Shown one piece after another: positions 1 to 8,380 of a stretch of DNA of 64,000 nt. Below the pieces are notes generated by a model. The model did not search any database and was not told where the DNA came from. It saw only the letters and a list, made by a program, of their open reading frames with translations. This DNA is from Sporolactobacillus spathodeae (GTDB lineage Bacteria; Bacillota; Bacilli; Bacillales; Sporolactobacillaceae): contig NZ_JAFBEV010000001.1 of assembly GCF_016908935.1 (NCBI RefSeq), positions 62,001 through 126,000 on the forward strand. The letters run 5' to 3'. Position 1 is the stretch's first letter. Each line of letters starts with the position of its first letter. The translations under genes were made by a program, and so were the position numbers.

Positions 1-61
1 GCGGATCGTGATCGAAACAATGGATAAGGATTATATTTGGGCGGATCAGACGTTGCGTTAG
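1..61 (+). CDS. 3' end of an upstream CDS (partial)
   Basis: An open frame entering from the left edge in frame 2 ends at a TAG at 59-61; only 19 residues are visible (ending YIWADQTLR). It stops 20 bases before the dapF start, close enough for co-transcription. The fragment is too short for me to name the family. Confidence 0.45.
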   Translation, partial: RIVIETMDKDYIWADQTLR

Positions 62-81
62 GAAACAGGAGATGAACGAAG

Positions 82-957
82 TTGGGCAAGATGTATGAGT
101 TTACGAAAATGCACGGACTCGGAAATTGCTATATTTACATGGACGGGATCACACGTCCGTTGGATATACCAGATATGGCGGCATTGGCCAGAAGGGTATC
201 CGACCCGGCTTTTGGCATCGGTTCAGACGGACTAATTTTGATACTGCCTTCAGATCGTGCGGATGTGAAAATGCGAATTTTTAACAAAGATGGTTCAGAA
301 GCGAAAAATTGCGGAAACGGTTTGCGCTGCGTCGCCCGTTATTGTTTTGAACACCAATTAGTCGATAAGCCAGCATTCGAGATTGAAACCCTTTCCGGCA
401 ATAGACACGCCACTGTCCATACAGAACATTCTGTTGTGACGGGTGTGACGATCGACATGGATCAACCGATACTCCAGCGTCGGCTGATCCCGGTAGCCGG
501 AGGAGATGGCGATCGGAAGGTCATCCGCGATAAGTTAACGGTTTTTGGGACGGACTATCAATTTACCGCAGTTTCAATGGGAAATCCACATGCGCTGTTT
601 TTTGTCGACGATGTAGCCGATGCACCGATTGATCAGCTCGGGCCGCTGCTAGCCGATACCTACCCGCTGTTTCCTGAAGGAGCCAATATCGGTTTTGTTC
701 ATCCGATTTCAGAGAGCGCCATCGATTATCGGGTCTGGGAACGCGGCTCAGGTATAACCCAGGCGTGTGGAACAGGTGCCTGCGCCGCAGTGGTTGCATC
801 GATTCTGGAACAACGTTTGCCCAAGGATCATCCGATTACCGTCCATCTCGCCGGCGGCGACTTGACGGTCCAATGGGACGCAACGACAAACCATGTGTTG
901 ATGACCGGATCAGCCGAAGTCATTTGTACCGGCACTTATTATGATTCTCAGGTTTAA
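82..957 (+). CDS. dapF: Diaminopimelate epimerase
   Basis: Cytoplasmic cofactor-independent racemase converting LL- to meso-diaminopimelate for lysine and peptidoglycan synthesis. The two catalytic cysteines are visible in their family contexts: Cys77 in NCGNGLRC and Cys229 in GITQACGTGACA. The length of 291 aa is normal. The TTG at 82 is chosen because AGGAG at 67-71 lies 10 bases upstream; ATG at 91 would have a 19-base gap. It follows the partial upstream gene by 20 bases and precedes the yutM-like gene, the same pair as yutL-yutM in B. subtilis. Confidence 0.96.
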   Translation: MGKMYEFTKMHGLGNCYIYMDGITRPLDIPDMAALARRVSDPAFGIGSDGLILILPSDRADVKMRIFNKDGSEAKNCGNGLRCVARYCFEHQLVDKPAFEIETLSGNRHATVHTEHSVVTGVTIDMDQPILQRRLIPVAGGDGDRKVIRDKLTVFGTDYQFTAVSMGNPHALFFVDDVADAPIDQLGPLLADTYPLFPEGANIGFVHPISESAIDYRVWERGSGITQACGTGACAAVVASILEQRLPKDHPITVHLAGGDLTVQWDATTNHVLMTGSAEVICTGTYYDSQV

Positions 958-996
958 GTCTCCCTCCAAACGGTAATGATTAATTAAGCAATTTAT

Positions 997-1026
997 TTGT
1001 AAACATGGGCCTGTTCCCGATATAAT
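997..1026 (+). promoter_or_regulatory. Sigma-A-type promoter of the Fe-S carrier gene
   Basis: A TTGTAA -35 at 997-1002, an 18-base spacer and a perfect TATAAT -10 at 1021-1026 lie about 70 bases upstream of the start. This suggests the gene is transcribed apart from dapF. Confidence 0.6.
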
Positions 1027-1098
1027 AAAACAGATAACGTCTGTGCTTTTGATCACAATTGAATCGGACAGACGAAAAATGAAAAGGAGTTGACGTGT

Positions 1099-1464
1099 GT
1101 GCAGATTACGCTCACTGAAGCAGCAAATTTCCGTGTGAAAAGTATGCTGAATGACGAACCCGGAGAAAATCTTTTCTTGCGTGTCGGTGTCAGCGGCGGT
1201 GGATGTTCCGGACTGTCGTACGGCATGGGATTTGACGATAAAGTTATGGAAGACGACCAAGTCTTTGAACAAGAGGGCTTGAAAGTTGTTGTCGACGCGA
1301 ACAGCGCTCCGCTGCTTGATGGCGTGACCATTGACTTCAGACAAAATCTCGAAGGCGGTGGCTTCACCATCGACAATCCAAATGCGATTTCTACCTGTGG
1401 CTGCGGTCACTCGTTTAAAACCGCTGAAAACGCGGGCGAACCAGCGAAACACTGCGATTGTTGA
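1099..1464 (+). CDS. yutM: HesB/IscA/ErpA-type iron-sulfur carrier
   Basis: A-type Fe-S carrier that binds a cluster and passes it to apo-proteins. The three ligand cysteines are present: Cys36 in GGGCSGLSYGMGF and Cys100/Cys102 in the C-terminal CGCG motif; GGGFTIDNPNA is also typical. The protein is 121 aa, normal for the family. GTG at 1099 is chosen because AAGGAG at 1084-1089 is 9 bases upstream; the TTG at 1090 would touch the ribosome binding site. It has its own promoter and a terminator immediately downstream. It closely resembles B. subtilis YutM. Confidence 0.93.
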   Translation: MQITLTEAANFRVKSMLNDEPGENLFLRVGVSGGGCSGLSYGMGFDDKVMEDDQVFEQEGLKVVVDANSAPLLDGVTIDFRQNLEGGGFTIDNPNAISTCGCGHSFKTAENAGEPAKHCDC

Positions 1465-1487
1465 TTCGATTCAAATCAATATGATAA

Positions 1488-1530
1488 AAAACTATCTTTC
1501 CAACCTTTTTTTGGGGAGATGGTTTTTTTG
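1488..1530 (+). terminator. Rho-independent terminator after yutM
   Basis: AAACTATCT pairs with AGATGGTTT (one G-U pair) around a T-rich loop and is followed by a run of T, about 25 bases after the stop codon. Confidence 0.75.
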
Positions 1531-1550
1531 TACATTAGGAATGTATATGA

Positions 1551-1712
1551 TTTTGCTTAAAAATGCAGCGAAGGAGCGAAACGCTTGCGGGAAAAGCGAG
1601 CCAAGTGAGACCACGCAAATTCCAGCCTGTCTGAGGAGACGCGCGGCGCTCGCGGCAAGCGAGCAACCGGACGCAATTATAATAAAATAAGACTTGGCGT
1701 CAGCAAATTTTT
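1551..1712 (+). repeat. Dispersed intergenic repeat, copy 1 (subfamily A, near full length)
   Basis: Contains the family landmarks in order: aatgcagcg, gcgggaaaagcgagccaagt, cagcctgtctgaggagac, cggcaagcgagcaaccg, gcaattat and a final acttggc segment. The terminal hairpin is decayed (acttggcgtcagc). It lies between the yutM terminator and the ndh regulatory region. The rest of the 1465-2024 gap is AT-rich with no gene seen. Confidence 0.8.
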
Positions 1713-1943
1713 CAATTATCGATTTGAACAGCAAAAGTGTTCCGATCCCTTATTCCAATAATGATTTTTAACAAAACAAATATTTCCTGTCATTTATTTC
1801 ACTCTGTCAAGAATAAATGGTACCAATTTGATTATTCTGATCAATATATACGTGAATTTTTTTGCTATAATTTTTAATTATCTCAGGTTTTCTTTGAATA
1901 ACTATCGTTTTCTTCAATGGGTGTTTTTTCTAGATCATTTTTC

Positions 1944-1973
1944 TTGAAATGTTAACAAAAAAGACATAATATT
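1944..1973 (+). promoter_or_regulatory. Candidate promoter of the NADH dehydrogenase gene
   Basis: TTGAAA at 1944-1949 and TAATAT at 1968-1973 with an 18-base spacer, upstream of the Rex-like operator. Alternative -10 hexamers overlap in this AT-rich stretch, so the exact placement is uncertain. Confidence 0.4.
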
Positions 1974-1987
1974 ATATTGCAATGAAT

Positions 1988-2005
1988 TTGTGATATAAAT
2001 CTCAA
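1988..2005 (+). promoter_or_regulatory. Rex-like operator upstream of ndh
   Basis: TTGTGATATAAATCTCAA matches the Rex pattern TTGTGA-N6-TCACAA except for one base in the right half-site. It lies just downstream of the candidate promoter and 20 bases before the start codon. Rex is the NADH/NAD-sensing repressor known to control ndh in B. subtilis; its binding here is inferred. Confidence 0.6.
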
Positions 2006-2024
2006 ACATGAAGGTGGAATAAAT

Positions 2025-3242
2025 ATGGGTAAGCCGAAGATTTTAATTTTAGGCGCTGGTTATGGCGGGATGATGACTACTGTCCGTCTAACAAAAGAAC
2101 TGCATGCAGAAGATGCTGAGATCACATTAGTGAATAAACACAATTATCATTATCAGACAACATGGTTGCATGAGGCGGCCGCTGGAACGATCCATCATGA
2201 TCGGACACGTATGTTGATTAAGAATGTGATAAATACAAACCGCGTCCATTTCGTTCAAGATTCGGTTCGTTCGATTGATCGCGCCAATAAAAAAGTCATT
2301 CTGAAAAACGGTGAACTGACCTATGATTATCTCGTTATTGGCCTCGGTTTTGAATCCAACACTTTTGGAATTAAAGGGCTAGAAGAAAATGCGTTTGCTA
2401 TCCGCAGCGTGAATACGGCGCGTAAAATCCGCGAACATATCGAATATAAATTTGCTAGCTACAATAATGATCCGGATGCAAAAGACAGTGATCTAACGAT
2501 TGTTGTCGGCGGCGCCGGACTGAGCGGTATTGAATTTCTCGGTGAATTGGTCAACCGTATTCCGGAACTCTGCAAGGAATACGATATTCCGGCAGAAAAA
2601 GTTAAAATCATCAATGTCGAAGGTCTTCCGATGATTCTGCCTCCTTTTGCGCGCGATTTAGCAGAATACGCACAGAAGTATCTGGAGAGCAAAGGTGTTA
2701 TTTTCAAACTTGGCACCTTCATCAAAGAAGCGACAGAAGACGGCGTTATGGTTCAGAAAAAAGACAGCGAAGTAATGGAAACGATCGAAGCGGGGACGAT
2801 TGTCTGGACCGGTGGTGTCAAGGCGAGCCATATTCCAGCAGATTCTGGTTTTGCGACCAACCGCGGCAAGATTGAAGTCAATCCGGATTTGCGTGCCAAA
2901 GAAGATGACCATGTGTTTGCGGTTGGCGACGTTGCTGTAATTTTTCCGAAAGAAGGCGAGCGCCCGTATCCACCAACAGCGCAAATTGCAGTTCAGGAAG
3001 CTTTCTATATTGCCAAAAACCTGAAACATCTGCTGAAAGGTGAAGCGACAGAGACTTTTGTATACAAGTCCCAAGGCACCGTGGCATCGCTTGGCGATAA
3101 AGTTGGTATCGGCACGGTCCTTGATAAGAAACTAACAGGCAAACCAGCTGCATTTATGAAGAAAGTTATTGATGACAAATACCTGATGGAACTCGGCGGA
3201 GTTGGTCTCGTTCTAAAGAAGGGCAAATTTCATTTTCTGTAA
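2025..3242 (+). CDS. ndh: Type II NADH dehydrogenase (NDH-2)
   Basis: Single-subunit flavoprotein that oxidises NADH and reduces menaquinone at the inner face of the membrane without proton pumping. An N-terminal Rossmann motif (ILGAGYGGM, about residues 8-16) binds FAD, a second (VVGGAGLSGIEFLGEL, about 160-175) binds NADH, and AVGDVA followed by YPPTAQIAVQEA is the conserved C-terminal FAD/quinone region. The 405 aa length is normal. It resembles the B. subtilis YumB/YutJ group more than YjlD. AAGGTGG precedes the ATG. A Rex-like site suggests derepression when NADH is high. Confidence 0.93.
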   Translation: MGKPKILILGAGYGGMMTTVRLTKELHAEDAEITLVNKHNYHYQTTWLHEAAAGTIHHDRTRMLIKNVINTNRVHFVQDSVRSIDRANKKVILKNGELTYDYLVIGLGFESNTFGIKGLEENAFAIRSVNTARKIREHIEYKFASYNNDPDAKDSDLTIVVGGAGLSGIEFLGELVNRIPELCKEYDIPAEKVKIINVEGLPMILPPFARDLAEYAQKYLESKGVIFKLGTFIKEATEDGVMVQKKDSEVMETIEAGTIVWTGGVKASHIPADSGFATNRGKIEVNPDLRAKEDDHVFAVGDVAVIFPKEGERPYPPTAQIAVQEAFYIAKNLKHLLKGEATETFVYKSQGTVASLGDKVGIGTVLDKKLTGKPAAFMKKVIDDKYLMELGGVGLVLKKGKFHFL

Positions 3243-3293
3243 TTCTGCATTATCCGATTGGGTGAATTTTTCATAAGCCGTGAGACCGGCAAA

Positions 3294-3338
3294 AAAACCG
3301 GAGTAGACGAATCTATAAATTCGTTTGCTCCGGTTTTT
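3294..3338 (+). terminator. Strong terminator after ndh
   Basis: AAACCGGAGTAGACGAAT pairs with ATTCGTTTGCTCCGGTTT around a 5-base loop, followed by T residues; the long stem could work in both directions. Confidence 0.88.
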
Positions 3339-3389
3339 GGCTATATCAATTTAATATTGTTTTGCTGACTATTGCGGACTCACATCCGG

Positions 3390-3449
3390 TTTGTAGCAAT
3401 AGTGCGCCCGCGGCAAGCGAGCAGCCGAAGCTATGCCAAGTTTTTCTAA
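3390..3449 (+). repeat. Dispersed intergenic repeat, copy 2 (truncated)
   Basis: Retains only the right portion: gcgcccgcggcaagcgagca, gccgaag and then directly the right arm of the terminal hairpin (gctatgccaagtttttct). The spacer normally found between these parts is deleted. The 3243-3546 gap otherwise holds only the ndh terminator. Confidence 0.75.
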
Positions 3450-3546
3450 AATTTGCATTGTTTAAAATTCACGATTAGTCATCGGACACCTTTTACAAAG
3501 ATTGATCGGAAACCTTATTATTCATCGTTTTTTGGGAAAAAATAAA

Positions 3547-3927
3547 TTAGTGTTCATTCGTATCGCGATGAATCGCGTGCCATATTCGAATGAGTAGCTC
3601 TGAATCTCTGTTGTTCTGAAGCAGTTCATGAACAAGGGCATAGAGATTGGGGTTTTCTTTAAGTTGCTTGAGGATCAAAAAGTCTTCGCCGCTGATGTAT
3701 TCCGGCGATTCTTCGCGGAGTTGGGCAATTCTTCCGAGCAGATAATCGGTTGGCACATTGAAAAAGTCAGCAATAGACAGTAATGTTTCCGGATCAGGAT
3801 TGCGTTTGCCGGTCTCGTACCGATTCAGCTGGACGTTTGTTAATGTTAACTTTTTTGCCAGTTCGACTTGTGAGAGATTACGCTCCTCACGAAGAAAACG
3901 AATTCTGCTGCCCAGCACATTTCCCAT
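3547..3927 (-). CDS. XRE-family transcriptional regulator
   Basis: N-terminal HTH_3 domain (about residues 6-62) with the family signature LAKKLTLTNVQLNRYETGKR and DPETLLSIADFFNVPTDYLLG, followed by a roughly 60-residue acidic tail with no recognised domain. The total is 126 aa. ATG at 3927 is preceded by CGGAGG. It is divergent from another small XRE gene 154 bases away, so the two may share a control region. Targets are unknown; the architecture resembles Bacillus SinR/YobD-like repressors without their partner domains. Confidence 0.88.
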   Translation of the reverse strand: MGNVLGSRIRFLREERNLSQVELAKKLTLTNVQLNRYETGKRNPDPETLLSIADFFNVPTDYLLGRIAQLREESPEYISGEDFLILKQLKENPNLYALVHELLQNNRDSELLIRIWHAIHRDTNEH

Positions 3928-4030
3928 TCCTGTGCCTCCGTTGATTCAAATGCTTTCCTAAAAAAGTTTAGCATGTCTTTTGAACGATTCAGATTTTATT
4001 GCCAAATGGGTAATTAAAATAGAAAATATA

Positions 4031-4039
4031 TGATATAAT
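4031..4039 (+). promoter_or_regulatory. Extended -10 promoter of the small XRE gene
   Basis: TGATATAAT is a perfect extended -10 (TGnTATAAT). No convincing -35 hexamer is visible, which extended -10 promoters tolerate. Confidence 0.55.
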
Positions 4040-4047
4040 CAGTCTGA

Positions 4048-4064
4048 ATTTCCAATATGGAAAT
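4048..4064. promoter_or_regulatory. Inverted repeat, candidate XRE operator
   Basis: ATTTCCAATATGGAAAT has 6-base arms matching perfectly around a 5-base centre. It lies just downstream of the extended -10 and 18 bases before the small XRE gene, the position expected of an autoregulatory operator. Binding by either XRE protein is inference. Confidence 0.5.
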
Positions 4065-4081
4065 GAAAAAAGGTGATTCTC

Positions 4082-4312
4082 TTGCTTATCCTAAATTTGA
4101 AAAGATTGAAAAAGCTTCGTAAAGCGAAGATGACCCTGAGCGAGATGTCGGCAAAACTCGGTTTTAAGAGTCAGAACGGCTATTACTATCTGGAGACCGG
4201 TCGTAACAAAATCTCCGCGGAAATACTGGCGAAAGTTGCAGATATACTTGAGGTCCCAATACAGAATTTTTTCGATGACATGCCACTTAAAAATGAAAAC
4301 GAAAACAAATGA
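4082..4312 (+). CDS. Small XRE-family DNA-binding protein
   Basis: A single helix-turn-helix unit occupying almost all of its 76 residues: LKKLRKAKMTLSEMSAKLGF, YYYLETGRNKIS and LAKVADILEVPIQNFF. This resembles small Cro-like regulators. TTG at 4082 is chosen because AAAAAAGGTG ends six bases upstream; a GTG at 4073 would overlap that ribosome binding site. The C-terminal tail is Asn/Glu/Lys-rich. It is divergent from the 126-aa XRE gene and upstream of asnB. Function unknown beyond DNA binding. Confidence 0.82.
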   Translation: MLILNLKRLKKLRKAKMTLSEMSAKLGFKSQNGYYYLETGRNKISAEILAKVADILEVPIQNFFDDMPLKNENENK

Positions 4313-4361
4313 GATACTGGTTATTTTAGACGGTTTTCGGCTATTAATTTTGGTATGGCAA

Positions 4362-4370
4362 TGATAAACT
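4362..4370 (+). promoter_or_regulatory. Candidate extended -10 promoter of asnB
   Basis: TGATAAACT fits an extended -10 (TGnTAAACT) upstream of the structured asnB leader. No strong -35 is seen. Confidence 0.35.
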
Positions 4371-4385
4371 AAGGTATCGAAAGAA

Positions 4386-4424
4386 GCAGCAATCGGAATA
4401 AAGATTTGCTGCGTCCGATTGCTC
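4386..4424 (+). promoter_or_regulatory. Leader with two mutually exclusive hairpins before asnB
   Basis: GCAGCAA (4386-4392) can pair with TTGCTGC (4406-4412), while the overlapping AGCAATCGGA (4388-4397) can pair with TCCGATTGCT (4414-4423), followed by a T-rich stretch. The second hairpin alone could be a weak terminator of the XRE gene; the overlap suggests an attenuator. Confidence 0.4.
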
Positions 4425-4456
4425 AGTTTATTTTTGGGAAGGGGACAATAAATTAT

Positions 4457-6343
4457 ATGTGCGGATTTTGCGGCTATATTGCGGATAATGCGGACCTTGA
4501 GCCGGGAAGACATGAACAAAATGCGATAACCGCACGAGCGGATATCATTGATCATCGAGGACCTGACGACGCCGGCTACTATACAGATGATCAGGTTCAG
4601 CTTGCTTTTCGGCGTCTCAGTATTATTGATCTTGCTGGGGGGCATCAGCCGCTTCCTTTTGAGAATGAACGCTATTACATCATTTTTAATGGTGAAGTTT
4701 ATAATTATGTCGAACTAAGAAATGAATTGCTGGAAAAGGGTTATGAATTCAAGACAACGTCTGACACAGAAGTAATTGTTGCCATGTACGCTGATCGCGG
4801 TGAGGACTGTCTGCAGTACTTCCGTGGCATGTTTGCTTTTATCATTTGGGATAAGCAGGAGCGAACGTTGTTTGCCGCACGTGATCATTTTGGTATCAAA
4901 CCATTCTATTATATGGAAACGGAGTCCGGGATTTTCTTTGCTTCTGAAGAAAAGAGTCTGCTACTTGGCGAGGACAAGCAGCCGCTTTCCGAAAAAGCGC
5001 TGCAGCATTACTTGACGTTCCAGTTTGTACCGGAACCGCAAACACTCGCCAAGGCAGTGAAACGGCTTGAACCCGGTCATTATTTGATTAAGAAAAACGG
5101 TGAGCCGCTGCAAAATAAAACATATTGGCAAGCAGCATTTACTCCCGTTGCCGAGACCATAGACGAGGCGAAAAATAAAATTCGCGATGCGCTGATTGAC
5201 TCAGTAAAAATCCACATGCGTAGTGATGTTCCGGTTGGCGCCTTTTTATCGAGTGGCATCGATTCAACCTGCATTGTCGCGCTGGCTAAGCGGTTCAACG
5301 AAAACATCAAAACATTTACAGTCGGTTTCGCCAGCAAAGGTTATAACGAAATTGATATCGCCAGAGACTCCGCGGAGAAGCTCGGCGTTGAAAATCACGC
5401 ACTAGAAATTACACCGGAAATGTGTATGCAGGAACTACCGAAAATCGTCTGGCATATGGATGAACCAGTTGCTGATCCGGCAGCGATTCCGAATTATTTT
5501 GTTGCCCGTGAAGCACGTAAACATGTTAAGGTCGTGCTATCCGGGGAAGGATCGGACGAGTTGTTCGGCGGTTACAATATCTATCGTGAACCGATTTCGC
5601 TACGTTGGTTTGATGCCGTTCCGCAACCGGGCAAAGCTCTGATGCATGCGGTTGCTTCTAGGCTGCCTGTTGGCATGAAAGGGCGTAGCTATCTGATGCG
5701 CGGTACCACACCGCTTAATGAGCGCTATGTTGGCAATGCGTTCATTTTCGATGAAGCCGAAAAGAAATTTATTCTTAAAACATATTCTGATCAAACAAAG
5801 TTTACAGATATTACGAATCCGATCTACGAACGTGCAGCTGCAACGAGTAAATTAGATCAGATGCAACTCGTTGATATTGAAACGTGGCTGACTGGAGATA
5901 TTCTCGTTGTCGCTGATCGGATGACAATGGCGCATTCGCTGGAGCTCCGTGTACCGTTTCTTGACAAAGAGGTCTTTAATGTTGCCCGTACTCTTCCTGC
6001 ATCGCTTAAAACTACTGAGGGAACGACGAAATACGCGCTTCGCGAAGCAATGCGCGGCATTGTGCCGGATTCGATTCTATTCCGCAAGAAGCTCGGCTTT
6101 CCGGTGCCGATACGCATCTGGTTAAAGGACGAGATGTATGATTGGGCGCGAACACTTATCCACGACAGTGATACCGACCGCTATATTAACAAATCCTATT
6201 TGATGAAACTGCTCGATGAACATCGTCAAGGGTTACGGGATAACAGCCGTAAGATTTGGACGGTGCTCATGTTCATGCTCTGGCATCAGATCTATATAGA
6301 AAAAAGCGTTAACATTGAAAGAGAAAACCTTGTACAAATTTAA
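4457..6343 (+). CDS. asnB: Asparagine synthetase (glutamine-hydrolysing), AsnB type
   Basis: Two-domain cytoplasmic amidotransferase of about 628 aa. The N-terminal class II glutaminase domain needs Cys2 exposed after Met removal, so ATG 4457 (MCGFCGYI) is taken rather than the longer open frame. RRLSIIDLAGGHQPL and IIFNGEVYNY belong to this domain. The synthetase domain has the ATP-binding SSGIDST loop and SGEGSDELFGGY. In B. subtilis AsnB-type enzymes also amidate meso-DAP in peptidoglycan; the substrate here (Asp or cell wall) cannot be decided. A second, AsnO-type paralogue lies at 55.5 kb. Confidence 0.93.
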   Translation: MCGFCGYIADNADLEPGRHEQNAITARADIIDHRGPDDAGYYTDDQVQLAFRRLSIIDLAGGHQPLPFENERYYIIFNGEVYNYVELRNELLEKGYEFKTTSDTEVIVAMYADRGEDCLQYFRGMFAFIIWDKQERTLFAARDHFGIKPFYYMETESGIFFASEEKSLLLGEDKQPLSEKALQHYLTFQFVPEPQTLAKAVKRLEPGHYLIKKNGEPLQNKTYWQAAFTPVAETIDEAKNKIRDALIDSVKIHMRSDVPVGAFLSSGIDSTCIVALAKRFNENIKTFTVGFASKGYNEIDIARDSAEKLGVENHALEITPEMCMQELPKIVWHMDEPVADPAAIPNYFVAREARKHVKVVLSGEGSDELFGGYNIYREPISLRWFDAVPQPGKALMHAVASRLPVGMKGRSYLMRGTTPLNERYVGNAFIFDEAEKKFILKTYSDQTKFTDITNPIYERAAATSKLDQMQLVDIETWLTGDILVVADRMTMAHSLELRVPFLDKEVFNVARTLPASLKTTEGTTKYALREAMRGIVPDSILFRKKLGFPVPIRIWLKDEMYDWARTLIHDSDTDRYINKSYLMKLLDEHRQGLRDNSRKIWTVLMFMLWHQIYIEKSVNIERENLVQI

Positions 6344-6350
6344 AAGCACA

Positions 6351-6393
6351 AGACAAATAAAAGATCCCCATTAAGGGGATCTTTTATTTGTCT
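6351..6393. terminator. Bidirectional terminator between asnB and the DUF378 gene
   Basis: A perfect 19-bp stem (AGACAAATAAAAGATCCCC and its complement) around the loop ATTAA. It has A-rich and T-rich flanks on both strands and separates two convergent genes. Confidence 0.9.
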
Positions 6394-6399
6394 TGACGA

Positions 6400-6630
6400 T
6401 TAACGAACTTCTGGTTCACGTTCACGCGAGAATTCTTCGCTCGGCTTAAATAATAGGGTGAGGCAATAAAGCGAGCAGAGCCCGACGATACCGAAGATGA
6501 TGCGGGACAATGCGGTTGTGCTGCCGCCAAAAATCGCACCGATTAAATCAAATTTGAAAAAGCCGATCAGGCCCCAGTTAATGCCGCCGATAATCAGCAG
6601 GGCCAGGCACGTTCTTTGTAAACCGCTCAT
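6400..6630 (-). CDS. yuzA: DUF378 small membrane protein (YuzA-like)
   Basis: 76 aa with two hydrophobic segments (about residues 7-29 and 38-62) and the DUF378 signature LLIIGGINWGLIGFFKFDLI. The molecular role is unknown. ATG at 6630 follows AGGAGG. It stands next to pgi as in B. subtilis (yuzA-yugL) and is convergent with asnB across a shared terminator. Confidence 0.88.
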   Translation of the reverse strand: MSGLQRTCLALLIIGGINWGLIGFFKFDLIGAIFGGSTTALSRIIFGIVGLCSLYCLTLLFKPSEEFSREREPEVR

Positions 6631-6808
6631 GTTCTCTTTCCTCCTTTTATCTGGACCTGCTTTTGCAAGGTCATTGCAATTTTTAGCTTGAACCTTTTTT
6701 AAATAAATTATTCAACTTTGAAATAAGAGATTGGGATACGTATTCTTGTCATTCATGTGAAAACAGACGTGTGAGTGTTGTTCAGGGGTTGTATCCCCTC
6801 GTGCTTAC

Positions 6809-6837
6809 TTGAATTTATCGAGTCGGTCTTGTAAAGT
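6809..6837 (+). promoter_or_regulatory. Candidate promoter of pgi
   Basis: TTGAAT at 6809-6814, a 17-base spacer and TAAAGT at 6832-6837. The transcript would start near 6844, about 37 bases upstream of the ATG. Confidence 0.5.
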
Positions 6838-6880
6838 TAAGGAGGTTAAGCAATAATTTTGCATATTGGGGGCATTAGAT

Positions 6881-8236
6881 ATGAGTGATAAAGTTTCATT
6901 CGATTACAGCAATGCGCTTCCGTTTTTTGCGGAACACGAATTGGATTATCTTTCTGCGCAAGTCGCTGCCGCTCATAAAGCGCTTCATGAAAAAACGGGT
7001 GCTGGCAATGATTTTCTCGGCTGGCTGGAATTGCCGACGGATTATGATAAAGAAGAATTTGCGCGGATTCAAAAAGCGGCTGAAAAAATCAAGAAAGATT
7101 CGGATGTCCTCGTTGTCATTGGCATTGGCGGATCTTACTTAGGCGCCCGGGCAGCGATCCAAACGTTGAGCCATTCGTTCTACAACGAATTAACAGCGAC
7201 CGATCGTAAGACGCCACAAGTTTTCTTTGCAGGCAACAGCATCAGCTCAACTTATCTCAGTGAATTGTTTGATGTGTTGAAGGATAAGGATGTTTCCGTC
7301 AACGTCATCTCAAAATCAGGAACCACAACAGAACCAGCAATTGCTTTTCGCGTTTTCCGTGAATTCCTTGAGAACAAATACGGTAAAGAAGAAGCAAAAG
7401 GACGAATTTATGCGACGACTGATAAAGCAAGAGGTGCTCTAAAAACACTTGCTGATGAAGAAGGCTATGAAAGCTTCGTCATTCCGGATGACGTCGGTGG
7501 ACGCTTTTCCGTACTGACAGCTGTTGGCCTCCTGCCGATCGCCGTGGCAGGAATTGATATTGATGCGCTAATGCACGGCGCTCGCGATGCTCAGAACGAT
7601 TTTAATGAACCGGAACTGAGCAAGAATCAGGCATATCAATACGCGGTTGTCCGCAATGTGCTTTATAACAAAGGCAAAACGGTGGAAATGCTGATTAACT
7701 TTGAACCGCATCTGCATTATTTCTCTGAATGGTGGAAGCAATTGTTTGGCGAAAGCGAAGGCAAGGACTTCAAAGGCTTGTACCCGTCTTCAGCGGACTA
7801 TAGCACTGATCTTCACTCGCTCGGTCAATTTGTCCAGGAGGGGCGTCGAGTGATGTTTGAAACTGCCGTACTTGTTGATGACCCGCGCAGCAACGTCACC
7901 CTTAAGTCTGATGATGGTAATTTGGACAACCTCAACTTCTTGTCAGGCAAAACGATGGACTTCGTGAATAAGAAAGCTGCCGAAGGCGTTCGCCTCGCAC
8001 ATACAGACGGACAAGTGCCTCAGTTGGTCGTTAACGTGCCGGAATTAACGGCCTATCATCTCGGTTATCTGATGTATTTCTTCGAAAAAGCGGTAGCAGT
8101 TAGCGGCTATCTGCTCGGTGTCAACGCCTTTAATCAGCCGGGTGTGGAAGCTTATAAGAAGAACATGTTTGCATTACTTGGCAAACCAGGGTATGAATCT
8201 GAAAAGGCAGCGCTCGAGAAGCGTCTGAATCACTAA
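6881..8236 (+). CDS. pgi: Glucose-6-phosphate isomerase
   Basis: Glycolytic enzyme interconverting glucose-6-phosphate and fructose-6-phosphate. 451 aa. The SIS-type sugar-phosphate-binding core is plain: [43 protein letters not shown] and the C-terminal [10 protein letters not shown]. It is very close to B. subtilis Pgi over its whole length. ATG 6881 is chosen from homology and a GGGGGC ribosome binding site; the canonical GGAGG at about 6841 is too far upstream. It is monocistronic, with its own promoter and terminator. Confidence 0.96.
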   Translation: MSDKVSFDYSNALPFFAEHELDYLSAQVAAAHKALHEKTGAGNDFLGWLELPTDYDKEEFARIQKAAEKIKKDSDVLVVIGIGGSYLGARAAIQTLSHSFYNELTATDRKTPQVFFAGNSISSTYLSELFDVLKDKDVSVNVISKSGTTTEPAIAFRVFREFLENKYGKEEAKGRIYATTDKARGALKTLADEEGYESFVIPDDVGGRFSVLTAVGLLPIAVAGIDIDALMHGARDAQNDFNEPELSKNQAYQYAVVRNVLYNKGKTVEMLINFEPHLHYFSEWWKQLFGESEGKDFKGLYPSSADYSTDLHSLGQFVQEGRRVMFETAVLVDDPRSNVTLKSDDGNLDNLNFLSGKTMDFVNKKAAEGVRLAHTDGQVPQLVVNVPELTAYHLGYLMYFFEKAVAVSGYLLGVNAFNQPGVEAYKKNMFALLGKPGYESEKAALEKRLNH

Positions 8237-8318
8237 ATACGTGACAGCTTCGGAGAATCTGGAGCAAAGCCACGTTCTTTAAGCGACTGCTTTTGTGCTT
8301 TCTAGGGGTTTATAATCG

Positions 8319-8358
8319 ACGCGTGTCAGGAAAAATGGCCTGACACGCGTTTTTTTTC
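8319..8358 (+). terminator. Terminator after pgi
   Basis: A perfect 12-bp stem ACGCGTGTCAGG / CCTGACACGCGT with an 8-base loop, followed by eight T. Confidence 0.93.
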
Positions 8359-8380
8359 AAAAATTATGTTTAAATTTAAG

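Noticed and set aside
1492-1734. Minus-strand open frames across repeat copies (1492-1734, 35023-35313, 37163-37345) giving similar peptides with QAGIC and SLFPQA
   Set aside because: The similarity is that of the underlying repeat DNA. None has a ribosome site, frames differ in length, and indels between copies break the frame.
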